From NCBI RefSeq assembly GCF_902148855.1, contig NC_043978.1, positions 28,445,686 through 28,509,685 of the forward strand: DNA of 64,000 nt. The letters run 5' to 3'. The notes beneath the pieces were generated by a model. The model saw only the letters and a list, made by a program, of their open reading frames with translations. It was not told the DNA's origin and ran no database searches. Positions within the stretch are counted from its first letter, which is position 1; every line of letters begins with the position of its first letter. This stretch comes from Sphaeramia orbicularis (taxonomy: Eukaryota; Chordata; Actinopteri; Kurtiformes; Apogonidae). Below, one piece after another: positions 22,651-33,829 of this stretch. Position numbers and translations under genes: made by a program.

Positions 22651-24337
22651 ATGGATCTGCCTACAAGGTTTGTAAAAGCCTTTTTGTTTGTAACTTCTAC
22701 ATGCTTTATTATATTTTAGAACTATGAATACTTCAAACTGTAAAACATACATATGCCTTTAATATGCATGCATTTCACACAAACTTTTAATTAAAGATAT
22801 GAATTAAAAAGTACTTATGATTGTTCTACAGATTGCTTTATTTCTCTACAGAGACAGTTCAAATGTTATTAAAGGCACAAAGCCAATCTGAAGCATTGTG
22901 TTAGTAACTGACTATAATGCCATCTAATATTGTAAATTAATCTATGAAGAGTAAAATATCAAGTGACACATTTGTTCATGCACAGATTTCACATCCAGTC
23001 CATATAATATTATCATGTGTTCTCTCTTTTTACATAACATAGCAATGTTTCTTACAGGATTTTGTGAGACTGTAGGTCTTTAAAAGTAATTTAACTGTCA
23101 ACATGTGATTAATACTGTGAAAAATCAATAGTGAAAGAGACAAAATTAGGGATTGTTTTTGTTGGTAAGATTAAAAATAAATTTGGTTTGTTATGACACT
23201 GTGGCTTCTGCAATCCCAGTTATTAGTAGGAAACACTGTTTATCATTTCTTTGTTCTAATATTAGTGTTGTTTGACTTACTCTGTCTTTCCACAGTTTCT
23301 CATTTCCTTTCAGCAACACTACCATATATGAAGATCTGCTAGAGAACAGCACCCCGTGTCCTGAAACAGAGACTCAGCAGATGTTCTCTAAGGTGGTGCC
23401 TGTGTATATTTTCACCCTCTCTGTGCTGGGAATTGTACTTAATATTCTGGTCCTGTTGGTGTTTTGGCTCCACAAGAATCCCTGCACCGTACCTGAGATC
23501 TACCTGAGCAACTTGGCGGCTGCTGACCTCCTCCTGATGTGCTTCATGCCCTTCTGGGCTGTCACCATAGTCAACAAATACAACTGGGTCTTCGGTCCCC
23601 ACATGTGTCGACTGGTCAACCTTTGTATTGTCATGAACGCCAACTGCAGCATCTACTTCCTTGTTCTGGTTAGCATAGACCGTTTTTTGGCCCTGGTGCA
23701 TCCGCTGTCTCATGCCAGGATGCGCAGCCGGAAATGTGCCAAATTTGGTTGTCTGCTGGTCTGGTGTTTTGGTTTGATCCTGAGTATCCCCACGCTTGTG
23801 TGCAGAAAAGTGAAACATAAAAAATCAAATATTACTCAGTGCATCCTTGGTTGCTCTACGACCATGTTTTACACAAATGAGGGCATTCTGACGGTGGTTT
23901 GCTTCATAATCCCTGTTATGATTATTTCCTACTGCACAGTCAGGATAATTCGATCTTTGAATAAGCGGCCAATTGAGAGTTTAGGAACTCAGAGGAAAGA
24001 GTACAAGTCCACCATTCTGGTGCTGGTTGTGCTGGTGGCGTTTCTGATCTGCTGGGTGCCATTTCACCTGACCAGGATAATAGATGTGTTCCTGAGAGCT
24101 GAAATTATTCCTGGACATGACAGTTGTGACATTGTCAACACCTTCGAAATGTTCATGCAGATCTTCAGCTACATTGCATTCTTAACAGCGTCCTCAACCC
24201 CCATTCTATACGTCATTGTAGGAAAGACTTTCCGTGACAAAACGTTGGAAGTATTTTGTGAGTTCACCATGAAAAGAGTCTCAACCTCAGGAACCACTGC
24301 CAGCAGAACTCTACAATCAACAGGAAAGAAACTGTGA
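22651..24337 (+). CDS. bdkrb2: Bradykinin receptor B2-like, two coding exons, altered TM7 motif
   Basis: Second kinin GPCR. Coding exons are 22651-22667 (ATGGATCTGCCTACAAG, donor GTTTGT) and 23296-24337 (acceptor CTTTCCACAG); the phase-2 join gives MDLPTSFSFPFSNTTIYED and 352 residues. In-frame ATGs at 22639 and 22645 could extend the start by four residues. It has sequons NTT and NST, CPETE, LAAADLLLMC in TM2, MPFWAVTIVNKYNW, SIDRFLALVHP, CWVPFH in TM6 and a Ser/Thr-rich tail ending RTLQSTGKKL, reminiscent of human B2. TM7 reads FLTASSTPILYV where the paralogue has FFNSVLNPILYV: two compensating one-base indels (one T lost near 24182, one C gained by 24202) replace the NPxxY Asn. Either this is real or the assembly has two homopolymer errors. 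B2 rather than B1 is a likely, not certain, assignment. Confidence 0.88.
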
Positions 24338-24371
24338 CTGTTTTTGTGTTTTTGAAGCCTTCTGTCAGGAC

Positions 24372-24377
24372 AATAAA
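24372..24377 (+). other. Polyadenylation signal of second bradykinin-receptor gene
   Basis: AATAAA lies 35 bases after the stop codon in ACAATAAAAAAATTTCC. It would give a very short 3' UTR; the downstream TTTTTATTG stretch may help 3' processing. Confidence 0.45.
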
Positions 24378-25037
24378 AAAATTTCCATCAAAATTTTTAT
24401 TGATCATTTATCATCATCTTGTGCTTAATTGTAGTCCTTTATTTTAACTGAGCTTAGATACTAAGTAAAGATTCATTAATAGAGATGCAACAGTTCAGAA
24501 ATCATGTGCAGTTGCTGATATTTTGAGTTTGTTATTAGATTTTTGTGTTACGAAAAAAAACAAAAATCATTATATAATAAATAAATGAACGGTTTGAAAG
24601 ACTTTAAAGCCTTCATCACACAATGTTTAAATGAAAACCAACTTAGTCTAATAGCACTCCTTTAATAGTACTTAACAGTGAAATATTATTTTAATTTAGA
24701 TAGTTGAAGTCTTAAGTGTAATCACATATTAGTCAGTAGTAGTCAGGATTTCTTTGTTTCACTGGTTCGTGGTAAAGTTCTTTGGATAGCAGTGGGTCAC
24801 ATCTTGGTCAACATACTAAACTGACAGATTTATGAACAGAGGTTTTACCTTAGGCACACTCTTAAGTAAACATGCCCACATAGGATCGTAAATCACAGGA
24901 GATAAGATGTGTGATAAGATTGTGTGTTTTTCAGAAACCTTATTTCCCCACGTCTCAGGCCAACAAAGACACAAAAGACTTATATTTTCTCATAGTAGTA
25001 ATAGATATAGTCCCTCATAATTACAATATAAGGAATC
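24378..25037. other. Intergenic, nothing recognised
   Basis: AT-rich flank after the receptor gene. No feature supported. Confidence 0.4.
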
Positions 25038-25041
25038 TTAA

Positions 25042-25677
25042 CCCTATAAAACCCTTTGTATCATATTTGCTACACCAGGTTCTAAGACCTTCATTTTATC
25101 AACAAGATCAATACTTTCCTTAATAACGTGTTGTATACAGCGCAATACGTGTTTTCTGCCCCCTGGTGGATTATCACACCGCAGCCAATGGAAAGGCTTT
25201 TTTTCTACCCTTTTCAATATGGCTGCTAACATGAAATCATCCAACACGCAGTTTGTAGGAAAGTCTTTGGTAATTTTTTATAAAATTTCGTTAAGAAAAA
25301 CATTTATATTGTTATTCGGTTGAAAATGTAAAAAATATTGAAAAATATTGAAATTATGGTGCCATTCAAGGGAAATAACAAGGCTGTAAAACATTTTATG
25401 TAAAAAAAAAAAAAAGAAAAAAAGAAATCACCTGAAATGTTCTATATTTTCAAATTTTACTGGTAAAATTTACTTTGTCTCTAAAGTTAATGGTGTTGTG
25501 AGCAAAAAGTTGTGAAAAAATGCCCAATGTATTGAATGTGGCAAAAAATATATATCATAAACAAAATAATATGGCAACATTTTTTGTTTGGATTATGTTA
25601 AATGGGCTAATAAACATTTCAGTTCCAAAAAATATGAATTTTCTGGTTAGTTTTTAAAAGGGTCAAGTTTTACAGGG
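25042..25677. mobile_element. TTAA-flanked MITE (CCCTATAAAACC ends)
   Basis: 636 bp between TTAA sites at 25038-25041 and 25678-25681. Left end CCCTATAAAACCC, right end AAGTTTTACAGGG, inverse of each other. TTAA duplication with CCC termini is piggyBac-like. There is no coding capacity. Confidence 0.6.
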
Positions 25678-25791
25678 TTAAATTTTTTCTTCAGTAAATG
25701 CACTGTGTTACCATAAATATCCCCTTATATTAAAAAAACAAAAACAAAAAAAAACTGAATGGACAAACCAACCTCTAACTCATACTTTTAA

Positions 25792-25886
25792 GGTCCACCA
25801 CAGGGGAGTGTAAGGTGAGGAGTGTTATGTTAGGTGTTGTCTGTAATTTCACCACTAGGTATCACTAAATACCATGCACTGAATCT
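25792..25886. mobile_element. Short TTAA-flanked repeat
   Basis: A 95-bp unit between TTAA at 25788-25791 and 25887-25890, with GGAGTGTAAGG on the left and CACTAAATACCATGCACTG on the right. It resembles the abundant fish elements with TTAA(A)GGTGCAGTGTGT-like ends. Short, so tentative. Confidence 0.35.
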
Positions 25887-25890
25887 TTAA

Positions 25891-26369
25891 AAGGAGGATT
25901 TTAACCATGGCCACACTCTGGACTCAGACTTTAGCTCTGGTATGAGTACCCCATTGGTGGAAATTATAGACATGTTTGTATCTGATCGATGATGCATGTT
26001 TTTCACTGTGAATTAATGGTTTTTATGCCCTGCTAAGTGCACCAGTGTGTCTAATTTCTGTACACTCTTTAATGCCTGTAACAATGTGATTTTTTTCAGT
26101 ATGTATAGCATTGTCATTTACTATGACTTCTTTCTTTCATGAGGTACCTGTTAGGCTTCAGAAAGGGCTAAATTAATACAACACTATCACAATCATGAGT
26201 TTCCATTGTCAGTGTTCTACCTGCAGTAGATCGCAGTTCAGTGTCTTAAATATTGTTTAAGCTGGTTTACAGCAGTCCATCACTTCACTTTGTGCTCAGT
26301 TGTGTGTTGATATGAATCATTACTGTATTTACTTTTCCCTGAGGTGGATAGTACAGCTAAATGGCTGAC

Positions 26370-26400
<31 letters not shown>

Positions 26401-26538
26401 GAAGTGTAAAGATGTGAAACACCACATGATATATACTAGCATTAATGTTAATCTGGTCACTAACCTGCCTGTTTTGTTTTGTCTGTTTTGTCTTCTTGTG
26501 CTGTATGTAAAACTGCTGAATATTTGAATTTAATGAAG

Positions 26539-26596
<58 letters not shown>

Positions 26597-27029
26597 AAGT
26601 TGGAACTTAAGTTGTTTTGCTAGCAACAAACAGGTTTTTTCTCAAATATTTAAGACTTGTGACATTACTTATCACTTTCATTTATTTCTTCTGCTCTTTA
26701 TCATCACATGTAAAGTGATAGAATGACAACTGGATGTGTTTTATGGAGTCAGTACTTAAGTAGACTGAATACAGAATGATGAACAGAAGTGGACCTGGCA
26801 ACAGGTTGTTGTGTAACAGTTTAACAAGCACATAATAAGATGGTGAAGAATGTAAGAGCCTCCTACTTCTCTGAGTGTATTTATTCCCATCAGTATAATC
26901 CCTAATTCCTATTTAAAACTGCCCTGTTTCTCCAAGTACTCCAGCTGAGTGTGTCAACTGTAAAAAAAATTTTAGCTCCAGTTCCTGCCTAGATGGAGTC
27001 AGTCAGACTTGCCATTTCTCCCAACTTCA
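25891..27029. other. Intergenic with A-run and (TATC)n microsatellite
   Basis: Contains an A homopolymer at 26375-26400 and a 58-bp (TATC)n microsatellite at 26539-26596. Nothing else recognised. Confidence 0.6.
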
Positions 27030-27509
27030 CTTTTCAGGATGTTGACTCTTCTTGTGAATCCCTGAGGTATTTCGGAATTTCAGGGTCAGTTATCTGAATT
27101 GTGGGAAATCCTTTCAAGACTTCGCTTTTCAGGGCGTTTTTGACTCTTCTTAGGAATCTCTGAGCTATTTCTGAATTTCAGGGTCAGTTATCTGATTTGT
27201 GGGAAATCCTTTCAAGGCTTCGCTTTTCAGGATGCTTTTGACTCTTCTTAGGAATCTGAGCTATTTCTGAATTTCAGGGTCAGTTATCTGATTTGTGGGA
27301 AATCCTTTCAAGGCTTCGCTTTTCAGGATGTTTTTGACTCTTCTTAGGAATCTCTGAGCTATTTCTGAATTTCAGGGTCAGTTATCTGATTTGTGGGAAA
27401 TCCTTTCAAGGCTTCACTTTTCAGGATGTTTTTGACTCTTGTTAGGAATCTCTGAGCTATTTCTGAATTCAGGGTCATTTATCTGAATTGTGGGAAATCA
27501 TTTCCAGTG
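27030..27509 (+). repeat. Minisatellite, five units of about 97 bp
   Basis: Units begin CTTTTCAGGATGTTTTTGAC and contain TTTCAGGGTCAGTTATCTGA and TTGTGGGAAATCCTTTCAAG; starts lie near 27030, 27126, 27222, 27316 and 27415. The central three units are nearly identical and the outer two more diverged, the usual pattern of unequal crossover. Confidence 0.85.
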
Positions 27510-27890
27510 TATATTGTCCAGTCCTCTTGATATGTAGTAAATCCAACCAAATTTCTATTAGAAGATAGGGATTAAACTTTTTTTAGAGCTCACTCTCCAT
27601 TTCTTCTGTTTTAAAGTTCAACCTGTTTTAATGAAACCCAAGCTTAATCCTACTCTTAGGTTTTGTTAAAGATACTGGAGCTCAGTTTAGCATATAAGAC
27701 CCAAACATCCACTGGTGACCAAAACCATCTACTGATATAAAATGTTTAATACCTGTTGATCCACTAATCTTATCAATACATGTCAATAACTGATGTAAAA
27801 CGCAGTTTGTCATTTTTTCATGGTCATCAGATATGACTTATTTGGACGTTCAGAGGCTCTATAGTTACTGTGGAAAAACTGTCATCTTCT

Positions 27891-28121
27891 TCCTGGGGAG
27901 GTATTCCAGGCATGTCCCACTGGGAGGAGGCCTTGGGAAAGACCTAGAACAGACCGCACTGGAGAGACCACATCTCTCGGCTGGCCTGGGAATGCCTAGG
28001 GGTCCCTCCAGAAGATTTAGAGGAGGTGTCTGTGGAGAGGGAAGTCTGGGCATTCCTGCTTAGACAGTTGCTTCCGCGACCGGATAAGCGGAAGAAAATG
28101 GATGGATGGATGGATGGATGG
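27891..28121 (+). mobile_element. LINE 3' end, L2/CR1-superfamily, (GATG)n tail
   Basis: Contains CATCTCTCGGCTGGCCTGGG, GAGAGGGAAGTCTGGGC and GCGACCGGATAAGCGGAAG, and ends in GGATGGATGG repeats, the familiar 3' end of fish L2-type LINEs. It is 5'-truncated to about 230 bases and flanked by a diverged ~94-bp duplication of the host MITE (27797-27890 and 28122-28216). Confidence 0.7.
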
Positions 28122-28293
28122 AAAATACAGTTTGTCATCTTTTCACGGTCATCAGATATGACTTATTTGGACATTCAGAGGCTACGTAGTTACCATGGAA
28201 ACACCGTCATCTTCTACAACATTGATTCACCAGTAAAACCCATGGAGTTAGATCAATGAAGTGGATGGACACACTGGGTTTATGTTCAGTTAA

Positions 28294-29262
28294 AGCTATA
28301 CCGTATGATGTGGCATTTTTACACTTTTCTTTTGTCATCTTAAAATGCTCCTAATAAGTGTGTGTCAAACTAAAATGTAAAAGAAATCCACCAGGTATTG
28401 AAACTCAAAAATGTTTAATTCTCATATATTTCTGATAAAAGTCTGACCAATCATTTTAGTCGGTCCGAATAAAATAATTGGCCGAACCTGGCTGAGCCTC
28501 CTGTCAATCATCCATTACGGCCATCCAGCATCCGATCCATTATCGCCATCTCACATCCGATATGTGTCCCTCTGAATCTGACGCTTCACTGGCGCTGCTT
28601 CTCCTGTCACTGACCACAGTCTACTGTCTAGGATGTGTTTGGATAGAACTGACATGCACATGTGGAAGGGAAAAAACGGATTTATGAACAGAAACGACAA
28701 CTGAGGGGCACAAACGTGGTCTGATGAATGAAGGATGGAGATAAAAGTCCGGAAGTCAGCTGTACTGGACTGAACAGGTCTGCATAAAACTCAGCTTTTA
28801 TGACGGTGGGACTCATACAGGTACATGTACATGGTGTCACACACTATAAGATGATGTAGGATGATAATTGTATGGACTATGAAACCTCAAATGTCCACGG
28901 AAAATTTGCGGAGGCCGTGCGTTCACAGTGCGCGCGCCCATCCTTTGGGCACTGCAGTGAAGACACTGACCCAGTACTGCACAGACCAGGTCTACTGATG
29001 GAACAGGAGCCGCGGGCCCGCAGCAGGTGGATGATGCATCTGATTACTGAGGGAGGGGTCCGCGGACACGCCAAAACGGACCGGACCTCCGCCTCTGCTT
29101 CCTCCTCCGTTTTCATCGCGCATCAGATGAGAGGAGGAGAGAGGAGGAGGAGTCTCAGAGCTCAGGCAGAGGGAAGGGGGCGGGGCTTTGGAGGGATGCG
29201 GGTTGTTCATGTTCAAACTTTTACTAAGTGCTGTGAGAAATGCCACATCGGTAGGTATAGCT
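28294..29262. mobile_element. TTAA-flanked element with CpG-rich core, 969 bp
   Basis: TTAA at 28290-28293 and 29263-29266. Left AGCTATACCGTATGATGTGG and right CCACATCGGTAGGTATAGCT are inverted repeats. The host family A sequence rejoins as TTCAGTTAATGATA, which proves a TTAA duplication. The core (about 28900-29180) is GC- and CpG-rich, unlike its surroundings. The 136-residue frame at 28872-29282 has no recognisable domain. Confidence 0.7.
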
Positions 29263-29531
29263 TTAATGATATATGTTACTGAAAAAGTCACTTTTTGTTC
29301 AGTCTTCTTTGTTTTTTATATAATATTCTTCAACTTAAATCGGAGCTCTAATGAACATCTACATGATCAGTGAATTCAATATAGGAAAATACTTGAGTTT
29401 CACTGAAAAGTCACAAAATACAGCAGATACTATTATCATAAATGGAGATAAACCACTTAAGAAGGGTTAAATACGGAAAAAAATTCATTTGGGAACAGTC
29501 ACAAAAGTAGCTCTGGGTCTTTATGGGTTAA

Positions 29532-30813
29532 TATAAAAGTTTGCAAAGAACTGTTTAAAATGGAACCTACTGTGTGATACATTTATAAAGCTAAACCATG
29601 ACCGTGACAGTACTGTAGCTGTATCAGGAACAGTCCACTATCATTATGAAATATTAGTAAAAAGATACCTCTGTTGTTTGGCTACACACAAAAATTGTTT
29701 CTGAGTGTATGTTTGTAGCTCAGAGTCGGTTCTTCTTTCATGTAGCGAAGGGGACTTTCAAAGTAATAATGCACAGGTAGCTAAAGGAAGTAGAATGACT
29801 GTTTTGCAACTGCACGATGGAAAAATTCACCATTCTACCTACAGAGTACCTTCACCAAGGCAAACAAGCCTAAATCTAAAATCTCATAAGGTTTGGTATT
29901 CAGATTCCATTGTCAGTGTCAAAGAAATTCACTAGACAAGGTAGAAAAGTGATAGGTCTTTAACCCGTAGGGGTCCACGGTCACGGCCCCATGACTGAAT
30001 CACATGACATTTTCAACACGTCATAGCATCGGAAGTCAGTCATGTAGACCACTGGGAACATTTGCACTCTAAAGTGCAGACTTGAAACACTTTCCCACTT
30101 TTTGTTTGATGTTGATAGAGTAAACACAACCAGAGATATGATGGTTTGAAACCGGAGCCAACAAACATGAATAAAAGTATGAAAAGGGGGGGGGGGGGGG
30201 GGGGGGGCTTGTCATTTCTGACCATATCTTCGTCATTTTTTGTCCTTTTTCAAATCGGAAAAACGGGATGAATCTGCGGATTCTAATCCACAGACTGCAT
30301 TAGCATTACAAGTAAGGGTAAGGATGACCCCCACCTGAACTGGATGCGGAAACCAGAAGGACGGGGGGTTAGGGGATGGGGGGAGAAAACCAGAGAAAAC
30401 GCCTATGTAAAGATATGGTTTTATATCAAATATTTGAGTATAATTTTAATGTATTACAACTTTGATTTTATATACCTAATATTTAGAACCAATATTCACT
30501 TTTAAAGTCTTTGAAAAGGTTTGTTAAGCATCTTTGTGTTATTTATGCAACAAATTATATACATTTTTTAAATCTGATTTTATATTTTTTGTGTGTTTTT
30601 TGGTCTTTTGTGTTGATATAGAAGGTTAAAGTGAAAAAAAATAAAAGGCAGATGAGACAGATGAAGTTGTGCTGAAAAAAAAAAGATACCAAACATAGGT
30701 ATAATAAACATTTCTTTATACAGTATATAAAGGCAAAATCAAAAGTACTCAAAAACAGCCAAAACAGGCTCAGACCCCACAACAAAATCCAGGTTCTGAT
30801 TACAATTCCAACT
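29532..30813. other. Intergenic, G homopolymer
   Basis: No gene recognised. A run of 22 G at 30186-30207 divides it. The segment starting TTTAACCCGTAGGGGTCCACGG near 29961 resembles the left end of a TTAA element, but no matching right end was found. Confidence 0.4.
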
Positions 30814-31078
30814 AGAACCACTCGGAGAGCGCAGACCTCCGCCAAGGCTGATCAGTGCCCCCCCCCCCCCCCCCGTGGGCCCCCCCACCCCCGATCACCA
30901 CCAAAATTTAATCATTTCTTCCTTATCCCATTTCCAACAAACCCTGAAAATTTCATCCAAATCTGTCCATAACTTTTTGAGTTATGTTGCACACTAACGG
31001 ACAGACAAACAAACAGACAGACAGACAGACGAACAAACAAACCCTGGCAAAAACATAACCTCCTTGGCGGAGGTAATA
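30814..31078 (+). repeat. Interspersed LINE-tail repeat (CTCGGAGAGCGCAGACCTCC family), copy 1
   Basis: Starts ACCACTCGGAGAGCGCAGAC and ends ACCTCCTTGGCGGAGGTAAT. The words CCTCCGCCAAGG and CCTTGGCGGAGG at the two ends are inverses. A C-run (30858-30874) and (ACAG)n/(ACAA)n stretch are internal. Similar copies are at 47.36 and 47.77 kb. Probably the 3' end of an RTE-like LINE; family name not certain. Confidence 0.6.
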
Positions 31079-32126
31079 AAACAGAAGGAAATGGCTTAAA
31101 TGTAATTTAGTTCTATGATAATTTACTGGGATTTAATATATAATATCTCTGCTGTTTCCCACACTGTATATCATGCATCCTGCAACAGCAAAATACATAA
31201 CTGCTGATGTACTGTTGCACATTGGACATATTTGCATGTTCCAGTTTGTTGTCCCATTTCTTTGTCCCATTAATTTACTATTCAAAGTCATGTATCCTAC
31301 AGTATTATGACACAAATACACAACTGTGGAACTTTGGTTACTGTACTTCACTGTTGTTGAAATATTGTACATCAGTGGTTAGGTCATTTGCATCATTAGC
31401 AAATATTACAACTGAACTGTACCGTACTGTATTGATACACTCTAATGCATGAATAAAAAGTAGACGTATGTCGCCTTCCTCTGTGGTTTTCTTTCATCAC
31501 TGGTGCAAAGTTTTCCAATTCAAATATCACAAAAACCGCTAGAAATAACAGAGAATTTCCAGACAGGAGATAATTGGGATGTTTTTGCATCAGTTTTCCT
31601 TTTTAACATGACACAAACCCATAGTTTGAGCCATATTTTACAATTTAGGATATTTTATTATCATATCCTTTAGTTTGTTCACATGGAATGAAAAACACAA
31701 AACACTGTCCTAGTTACACTGATGCTGTTTTTTTTCTTTTCAGTCTTTAAGGACATTAGTGAATAGCTAGATGAATCTTTAAGCAGTGTAAGAGTTTTAT
31801 TCCAATAGTTTTAGCAACAGACTGCTTGTTTTTCTTGCTCAGACAAATTCTTTTTCAATAGCACAAATAGTTCCAAATACAATAGGCTGTCCTTTCTCTA
31901 CATTTTTCTATTTCTTAAATCTGTTGTACTAATTTCCTGACAAGACCTGGAAGGAATTTTAGAAAAAAAAACAAAAAAAAAAACAGGAAAAATAGGTCCC
32001 AGCTGGATTTAATTGAGCAGATAATTCAGATCCTTCCACTGGATAAAAAAAACTGCTGTGATAAATATGTTTCATCTGTAACAAGTTCTTTTACTCTAAC
32101 TGATGCAGTAACTAGCTTCTCTTTTA
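31079..32126. other. Intergenic, nothing recognised
   Basis: AT-rich, with only short random frames. No terminal repeats seen. Confidence 0.4.
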
Positions 32127-32130
32127 TTAA

Positions 32131-32910
32131 CCCTTTAATGGGCAAGTGACTATTTTTGGTCATTTCTGCAAAGAGGCTAATCCGGTGTCTCAGTGAGTTC
32201 AAGAAGCATGTTGTTGGTTTTTTTTTTTAACTATACAGTGATTCAGAGAGATTTTCTAGACATTTTGCAGCTGTAAATAGTGAATATGAGTGATTTTTGT
32301 CAGTTTATGACCTTATTTTGCATGTGTTTACCATTTAGCAAGTGCTGCTCAGATGTTTTATGGCAAGAGGAGGGAGACTCTTGTCATGCACTGCAAAAAT
32401 CCAAATCTTACCAAGAGTATTTCTCTCATTTCTAGTCAAAATATCTCATCACACTTAAAATAAGACGTAATCACCTCAAAAGAGTAACTTGTAAGTTAAA
32501 TATGAGAACTTATTTTTAGACGACAGATCTTCAAAATCTCATTTCAAGAAATCTTACTAAGATAATTTTCACTTGTTACATTGGCAGATTTTTTTCTGAT
32601 TGAATTAAGCAAAAAAAAAATCTAGAATTAAGCAAAAAAAAAAAATCTGTCAATGGAACAAATGAAAATGATCTTGCTAAGATTTCTTGAAATAATATTT
32701 TCAAAATCTATTGTCTAAAAATAAGTTCTTATATCTCACTTACTCTTTAGGTGATTACGTCTTATTTTAAATGTGATGAGATATTTTGACTAGAAATGAG
32801 AAAAATACACTTGGTAAGATTTGGATTTTTGCAGTGTGCCAACCGACGAGGACGTAGATGGCGATGTCCAATAACACACTAAGGTATTTCAATGAGTGTC
32901 CTATAAAGGG
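32131..32910. mobile_element. TTAA-flanked MITE with nested palindromic MITE
   Basis: TTAA at 32127-32130 and 32911-32914, left end CCCTTTAATGGGCA, right end GTCCTATAAAGGG (inverse CCCTTTATAGGAC). About 330 bases of host element remain once the nested element at 32389-32836 is removed. Piggybac-like by its TTAA and CCC ends. Confidence 0.6.
32389..32836. mobile_element. Palindromic MITE (CACTGCAAAAATCC ends), copy 2
   Basis: 448 bp, from CACTGCAAAAATCCAAATCT to AGATTTGGATTTTTGCAGTG. The halves 32389-32600 and 32640-32836 are near-complete inverse copies, so a single strand could fold into a ~200-bp hairpin. Same family as 19007-19311. Confidence 0.8.
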
Positions 32911-32975
32911 TTAAACAACCATTGTTTAATAGAGCACACAAAGATTAGACTGTGTTTCGATGGATAATGGTCATG

Positions 32976-33078
32976 TGGTCTGATGAGTTCAGGTTGACCC
33001 TCAGCGGAGCATAAGACACCAGAGAGTCCAGACCTGAACCCCATTGAGAGACTTTGGGATGTGATGGAGAAGACTTAA
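32976..33078 (+). pseudogene. Tc1-like transposase remnant
   Basis: The plus strand encodes WSDEFRLTL at 32976 and then, after a large deletion, SPDLNPIERLWDVMEKT at 33025-33075. These are the second and third catalytic-Asp/Glu regions of Tc1/mariner DDE transposases. Terminal repeats are not visible and nothing functional remains. Confidence 0.7.
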
Positions 33079-33829
33079 CATAATGGTCTGGTGGACCATG
33101 TGGGTGGATGTATGTCCTCAATTACATGTAATAGCAAAATGTATGAAACTCTTTAATGAGTACAAAGTGATGTCACAGAGGAACCATTTCGCACACCTGG
33201 ACATGATCAGATGTAACATGAGAATATATCTGAACAATCTGACATGGACTGAAACAGGGCAATACAAAACCTAACTCAACCCCCTTATCATGATGGGATA
33301 ATATTGCAACTCGCTGACCCACTTCGTTACCGTCGTACTTTATGTTTTCATACTGCCCTGTCTGTGCCTGTTGACATGTTGTTTATGTCTTTGCATTTTC
33401 GTTTCATTGTCTGTTTGTTTAAAAAAATGTAAAATCTGTCAGAAATAAAGTATAAAAAAAATACATTAAACTCTCATAATGTTGCAAAAAAAAATAGAAA
33501 ATAAAAAATAGTCCAATTCCCATCATCAATCCAAGCTTTTAACCAAAAAATGTATGCAACTATGGATGTGAAAAAATGTTGTGACTTTGCATATATTTCT
33601 AAAAATGCTGTAAACTAAACTAAAGGTGGTTCGATGAAATATTAGAGTGTGACTTTTTGTTTTGTTTTGCTGGCTGTGTATCTAATGCTCTAAATGCTGA
33701 GTTCTAGTTTAATCAGAGGGTTGATCTGGGAAATGCAAAACAGTTTGGTCATTATTTGCATCAGATTATGGAATTTCACATCAAAGCATCCTGTTCCTTT
33801 TCACACTCTCAGCAGGTTGTCAGGTCAGG
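33079..33829. other. Intergenic, LINE-like tail and upstream of GPR65-type gene
   Basis: Around 33270-33475 a T-rich segment ends AATAAAGTATAAAAAAAA, like a LINE 3' end. Just before the next gene, TCACACTCTCAGCAG at about 33804-33818 is a plausible splice acceptor for a 5' UTR exon. Confidence 0.35.

Larger units (their letters stand above)
27691..29527 (+). mobile_element. TTAA MITE family A, copy 3, with two nested insertions
   Basis: Left end CATATAAGACCCAAACATCC after TTAG; right end GGGTCTTTATGGG followed by TTAA at 29528-29531. The body is split by an L2-type LINE tail (27891-28121) and by a TTAA element (28294-29262), then continues at 29267 (GATATATGTTACTGAAAAAG). Confidence 0.75.

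Noticed and set aside
27030-27509. Regular direct repeats as a CRISPR-like array
   Set aside because: Units are contiguous 97-bp copies without unique spacers, in vertebrate DNA; it is a minisatellite.
28872-29282. 136-codon frame in CpG-rich DNA
   Set aside because: Spans the end of a TTAA element into its host MITE, so it cannot be an old gene; no domain seen.
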